Shown: piece after piece, positions 61,352 to 64,000 of the stretch
How positions within the stretch are numbered: position 1 is the stretch's first letter
Layout: every line of letters starts with the position of its first letter
DNA from: Virgibacillus sp. NKC19-3
GTDB lineage: Bacteria > Bacillota > Bacilli > Bacillales > Amphibacillaceae
Direction: 5' to 3'
NCBI RefSeq assembly: GCF_019837165.1
Contig: NZ_JAGYHC010000001.1
Location: 744,001 to 808,000, forward strand
Length of the DNA stretch: 64,000 nucleotides
Program-made: the position numbers and the translations under genes
The notes under the pieces: generated by a model
The model's database searches: none
Seen by the model: the letters and a program-made list of their open reading frames with translations, nothing else
What the model was told of the DNA's origin: nothing

Positions 61352-61675
61352 GCTACGTCCAGCTACAAGCGCCAAAAACGAGGAGATAACACGAGAGCTC
61401 CCTACGATAAAGAAGACTTGGCGACTGACAAGCCGACAGGCGCAGGCAGAGCCATAGTCGCACTTATGCCTGTGGCGAAAGTCATCATCGGTTCACTTGA
61501 CAAAGGAAGGCCGACTAAGAACGGCCTTGCCGGCCAACTCACGGCTCCCCTGATGCAGGGGCATGATTCCTTTTCGTTTTCCAAGCATAAGATTCACGTA
61601 GACTTTCGCCATTCATTGGCGACAAGTCAAGTTCATCTAATCTCAGTTGCAACGCGGGGGTCTCTACGTTTTTAA
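61352..61675. repeat. GC-richer interspersed intergenic repeat
   Basis: A 320-base block visibly richer in GC than its surroundings, with internal palindromes AAGGCCG / CGGCCTT (61507-61528) and CCCTGATGCAGGG (61549-61561). It opens with GGCTACGTCCAGCTACAAGC, close to the AGCTCCAGCGCC-type elements that recur between genes in Bacillaceae as I remember them. An open frame crosses it but has no ribosome site or family. Repetition in the genome cannot be tested here. Confidence 0.5.
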
Positions 61676-61751
61676 CCAGGCACTTTTCGCTTTTGTTCAC
61701 GAATATAAAAAATCTATAACTATAAAGATTATAACTTTTAAAAAGTGGATA

Positions 61752-61813
61752 ATCGTTTGACGAACAATTAAACAAGTGCTATTCTTAAATTAATAATTTG
61801 TATGGCAAACAAA
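61752..61813 (+). promoter_or_regulatory. Promoter of the LarA-like gene with two XylR/ROK-type sites
   Basis: TTGACG (61757-61762), 17 bases, TATTCT (61780-61785). At about +6, TTTGTATGGCAAACAAA (61797-61813) matches the uxaC operator at 15 of 17 bases. A weaker site, ATCGTTTGACGAACAAT (61752-61768), covers the -35. The layout mirrors the uxaC promoter. Confidence 0.7.
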
Positions 61814-61962
61814 CTAAATTACTTTATTTCTATTTAATTTGATAGTATTTTTTGAAAAGGATTACATAAGACCAAGATGATTTTCCCGTTATCATGGTGC
61901 CAATAATAAATAAAATAGAAACAAAAAACAAGAACATAGATAAAAAAGGGAGTGTATAACTG

Positions 61963-63230
61963 ATGGGTATTCTTCAAGAACTTTTGCAAGATATTCCTGT
62001 TCCTAAAATGGCTAAAGTGAGTCAGGAATTTGAAACGGACAAGATAGATGACCTTGGCAGTGCCCTGCAAGCCGAACTAGAAAAGGAATATATCAAAGAA
62101 GCCGTTAAGCCGGGAATGGAAATTGCGATAGCAGTTGGAAGCCGGGGCTTGGATCGTTTGCCTGAGATGACTGCAGTGACGGTCAAGTTCTTGCAGGATT
62201 TAGGAGCAAAGCCGTTTATCGTACCGTGTATGGGAAGTCATGGGGGGCTACAGGTGAGGGACAAAAGGCGGTACTTGAACATTTGGGTGTTACAGAGGAA
62301 AGTGTAAATGCAAAGATCCGCTCTTCGATGGACGTGATCAAAGTTGGTGAATTAGATAATGGGTTGCCTGTCTATGTGGATGAAATTGCTTCTAAAGCAG
62401 ACGGAATTGTAGTTATCAATCGAGTGAAGCCTCATACCGCCTTTCGTGGCCCTGTTGAAAGCGGAATTATGAAGATGATCAGTATTGGGCTTGGCAAACA
62501 AAAAGGAGCAGAGGCATGCCATCAGCTTGGTTTTAAACATATGGCCGAGCACGTACCGGCAATGGCTAAAATGACGATGGAACAAATGCCAATCATCTTC
62601 GCGGTAGCATCTGTAGAGAATCCATTTGATAAAGTGGCAAAAATAGAAGTACTAACGCCAAAAGAAGTTGAGGAAAGAGAGACGGAATTACAGAAGTTAT
62701 CCAAACAGTTATTACCTAAACTTCATTTTGACAACATTGATGTGCTTATCATTGATGAAATTGGCAAAAACATTAGCGGAGACGGTATGGATCCGAATAT
62801 AACAGGACGCTACCCCACACCATACGCATACGGCGGCCCCGATGTAACGAAAATGGTCGTGCTTGATTTAACCCCAGAAACAGAAGGAAATGCCAATGGT
62901 GTCGGGACAGCAGACTTCACCACACAGCGTCTTGTGGATAAGATGGACCGGGAGGCAACGTATGCCAATGGGTTAACATCAACGGTTGTGACACCGACAC
63001 ATATAGCCACAACCCTGCCAAATGATCGACAAGCGATTCAAGCGGCCATTAAAACCAGTAATATTCTAGATTTTAAAGAGGTAAAAATGGTCCGCATTAA
63101 AAACACCTTGGAGTTAAGTGAAATTGAGGTATCCGCGGCATTGCTTAATCATGTGAAAGAACATGAAAGCACAGAACAAATGTCAAATCTATATGATCTA
63201 GAATTTGATAAAGAAAATAATCTCGTATAA
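61963..63230 (+). pseudogene. LarA-family nickel-dependent epimerase/racemase, interrupted by a one-base frameshift
   Basis: Two frames join into one LarA-type protein of about 422 residues, the normal length. The first frame (61963-62242) ends in PCMGSHGG; the second resumes with ATGEGQ. The run at 62239-62244 has six G where seven would restore the frame. Family residues stand on both sides: His93 in MGSHGG, then NRVKPHTAFRG (His158), GIMKMIS (Lys171) and ACHQLG (His187). Relatives racemise or epimerise 2-hydroxyacids with the nickel-pincer cofactor; one branch is a D-gluconate 2-epimerase. It lies 23 bases before a mannonate-type SDR and behind a ROK operator. A sequencing error, decay or programmed shift are all possible. 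Confidence 0.8.
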
Positions 63231-63253
63231 TCGTATTTTAGGGGGAAGTAAAA

Positions 63254-64000
63254 ATGAATAAGTTATTTGATTTAACAGGAAAGACCGCTGTAGCAGTTGG
63301 CGGAAACAGTGTATTAGGCAGCTCCATCGCAAAGGGATTAGCAGCACATGGAGCCAAAGTAGCAATTATTGGCCGTAATATGGAGAAAGCGGAAGAAGTA
63401 ACAAAGGAAATTGAAGCTGATGGTGGTGTCGCAAAATCCTTCCAAGCGGACGTAAGCGATCTTGAATCAGTGGAAAATGCCGCAAAAGATATCAATGCAT
63501 GGTCCGGTGGCTGGGATATTGTACTAAACGCGCCTGGCAAAAATAGTTCTACGCCATTCATGGAATTGGATACAGATGAATGGGATGATATAATGGATGT
63601 AAACTTAAAAGGGCTTGTATTTACAACCCAAATTTTTGCAAAAAAAATGATAGAACAAGAACGAAAAGGGAGCATTATTAATATTTCCTCTGTATCATCG
63701 GGCCCCCCGTTATCAAAAGTATTTACGTATTCAGCTTCAAAAGCAGGCGTCAATAATGTCACGCAATTTCTGGCAAATGAATTTGCTCCATATGGAATTC
63801 GTGTAAATGCCATTATTCCAGGATTTTTCCCTGCAGAGCAGAACCGTAAAATTCTAAGTGAAGAAAGGATTGCATCCATTATGGAACATACACCACTTCA
63901 TCGTTTTGGTGAACCGGAAGAACTACAAGGCGCAGCTGTATATCTTGCTTCTGAGAAAGCATCAGGCTTTGTAACCGGATCCCTTCTAAGTGTTGATGGT
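63254..64000 (+). CDS. SDR oxidoreductase, D-mannonate/fructuronate type, 3' truncated
   Basis: Short-chain dehydrogenase open to the last base (249 residues visible), so only a short C-terminus is missing. LTGKTAVAVGGNSVLGSSIA is the cofactor site; NAPGKN, the catalytic SSVSSGPPLSKVFTYSASKAG, and VNAIIPGFFPAEQNRKIL, which I know from D-mannonate oxidoreductases of the UxuB/YjmF kind (each quoted in part). GGGGGAAG precedes the ATG. Co-directional with the LarA-like gene 23 bases upstream. Function as fructuronate reductase is inferred. Confidence 0.8.
   Translation, partial: MNKLFDLTGKTAVAVGGNSVLGSSIAKGLAAHGAKVAIIGRNMEKAEEVTKEIEADGGVAKSFQADVSDLESVENAAKDINAWSGGWDIVLNAPGKNSSTPFMELDTDEWDDIMDVNLKGLVFTTQIFAKKMIEQERKGSIINISSVSSGPPLSKVFTYSASKAGVNNVTQFLANEFAPYGIRVNAIIPGFFPAEQNRKILSEERIASIMEHTPLHRFGEPEELQGAAVYLASEKASGFVTGSLLSVDG

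Noticed and set aside
61349-61675. 108-codon open frame
   Set aside because: No ribosome site, no family resemblance, and it lies wholly in a GC-richer palindromic repeat block.

Overview
The window looks like the chromosome of a low-GC, moderately halophilic or halotolerant member of the Bacillaceae, of the Virgibacillus/Oceanobacillus/Lentibacillus kind. The pointers are strong AGGAGG-type ribosome sites, TTG and GTG starts, Bacillus-type gene sets (YclNOPQ-like siderophore uptake, HisZ plus short HisG, LicT/RAT antitermination, YtzI, YlbC-like CAP protein) and an ectoine/hydroxyectoine ABC transporter (EhuABCD).

Layout. 1-3.5 kb: the end of a petrobactin-type siderophore ABC transporter operon. 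3.8-4.5 kb: a SurA-type lipoprotein. 4.8-8.1 kb: an uncharacterised carbohydrate module (EIIC-like membrane protein with a soluble N-terminal domain, a TIM-barrel enzyme and a GntR/UTRA regulator) whose promoter carries a cre-like site and a 15-bp direct repeat. 8.2-16.7 kb: a complete histidine operon, hisZGDBHAFI(E)C, read leftward from a promoter placed divergently from hisJ. 17-18.8 kb: an alpha/beta hydrolase and murB. 19.2-22.4 kb: ehuBCDA. 22.9-25 kb: ytzI, a Gfo/Idh/MocA oxidoreductase and a CwlK-like peptidase. 25.4-31.1 kb: uxaC-gndA, a XylR-like ROK regulator, a histidine-rich LarC1 and mgsA. 31.3-32.5 kb: an MFS exporter. 32.6-41.8 kb: a LicT-controlled beta-glucoside PTS with four consecutive GH1 6-phospho-beta-glucosidases. 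42-49.3 kb: accessory redox and hypothetical genes. 49.6-55.2 kb: a second beta-glucoside block (phosphatase, ROK kinase, two HAD phosphatases, GH4, RpiR regulator). 55.6 kb: tRNA-Pro. 56-59 kb: CAP protein, SDR and acetyltransferase. 59.6-61.7 kb: a Rpn/PD-(D/E)XK protein with a long heptad coiled coil, a remnant of a PRD antiterminator and an interspersed repeat. 62-64 kb: a LarA-family gene interrupted by one missing G, then a mannonate-oxidoreductase-like SDR cut by the window end.

The most interesting signal joins loci 32-36 kb apart. A 17-bp operator of the same architecture as the Bacillus xyl operator (TTTGTTTG-N4-ACAAA) lies just downstream of the predicted uxaC promoter and, with one change, just downstream of the predicted LarA-like promoter. 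A third copy lies in the promoter region between the ROK regulator and larC1. This suggests one ROK regulon holding glucuronate isomerase, 6-phosphogluconate dehydrogenase, a nickel-pincer cofactor maturation protein, a LarA-family epimerase and a mannonate-type dehydrogenase. Together these could form a nickel-dependent route from glucuronate through fructuronate, mannonate and gluconate to the pentose phosphate pathway. That route is inference; the operators and gene identities are read from the sequence.

The intergenic space also holds several families of tandem palindromic repeats (53-bp, 37/38-bp and 21-bp units, and a GGGACA pair inside the his operon).
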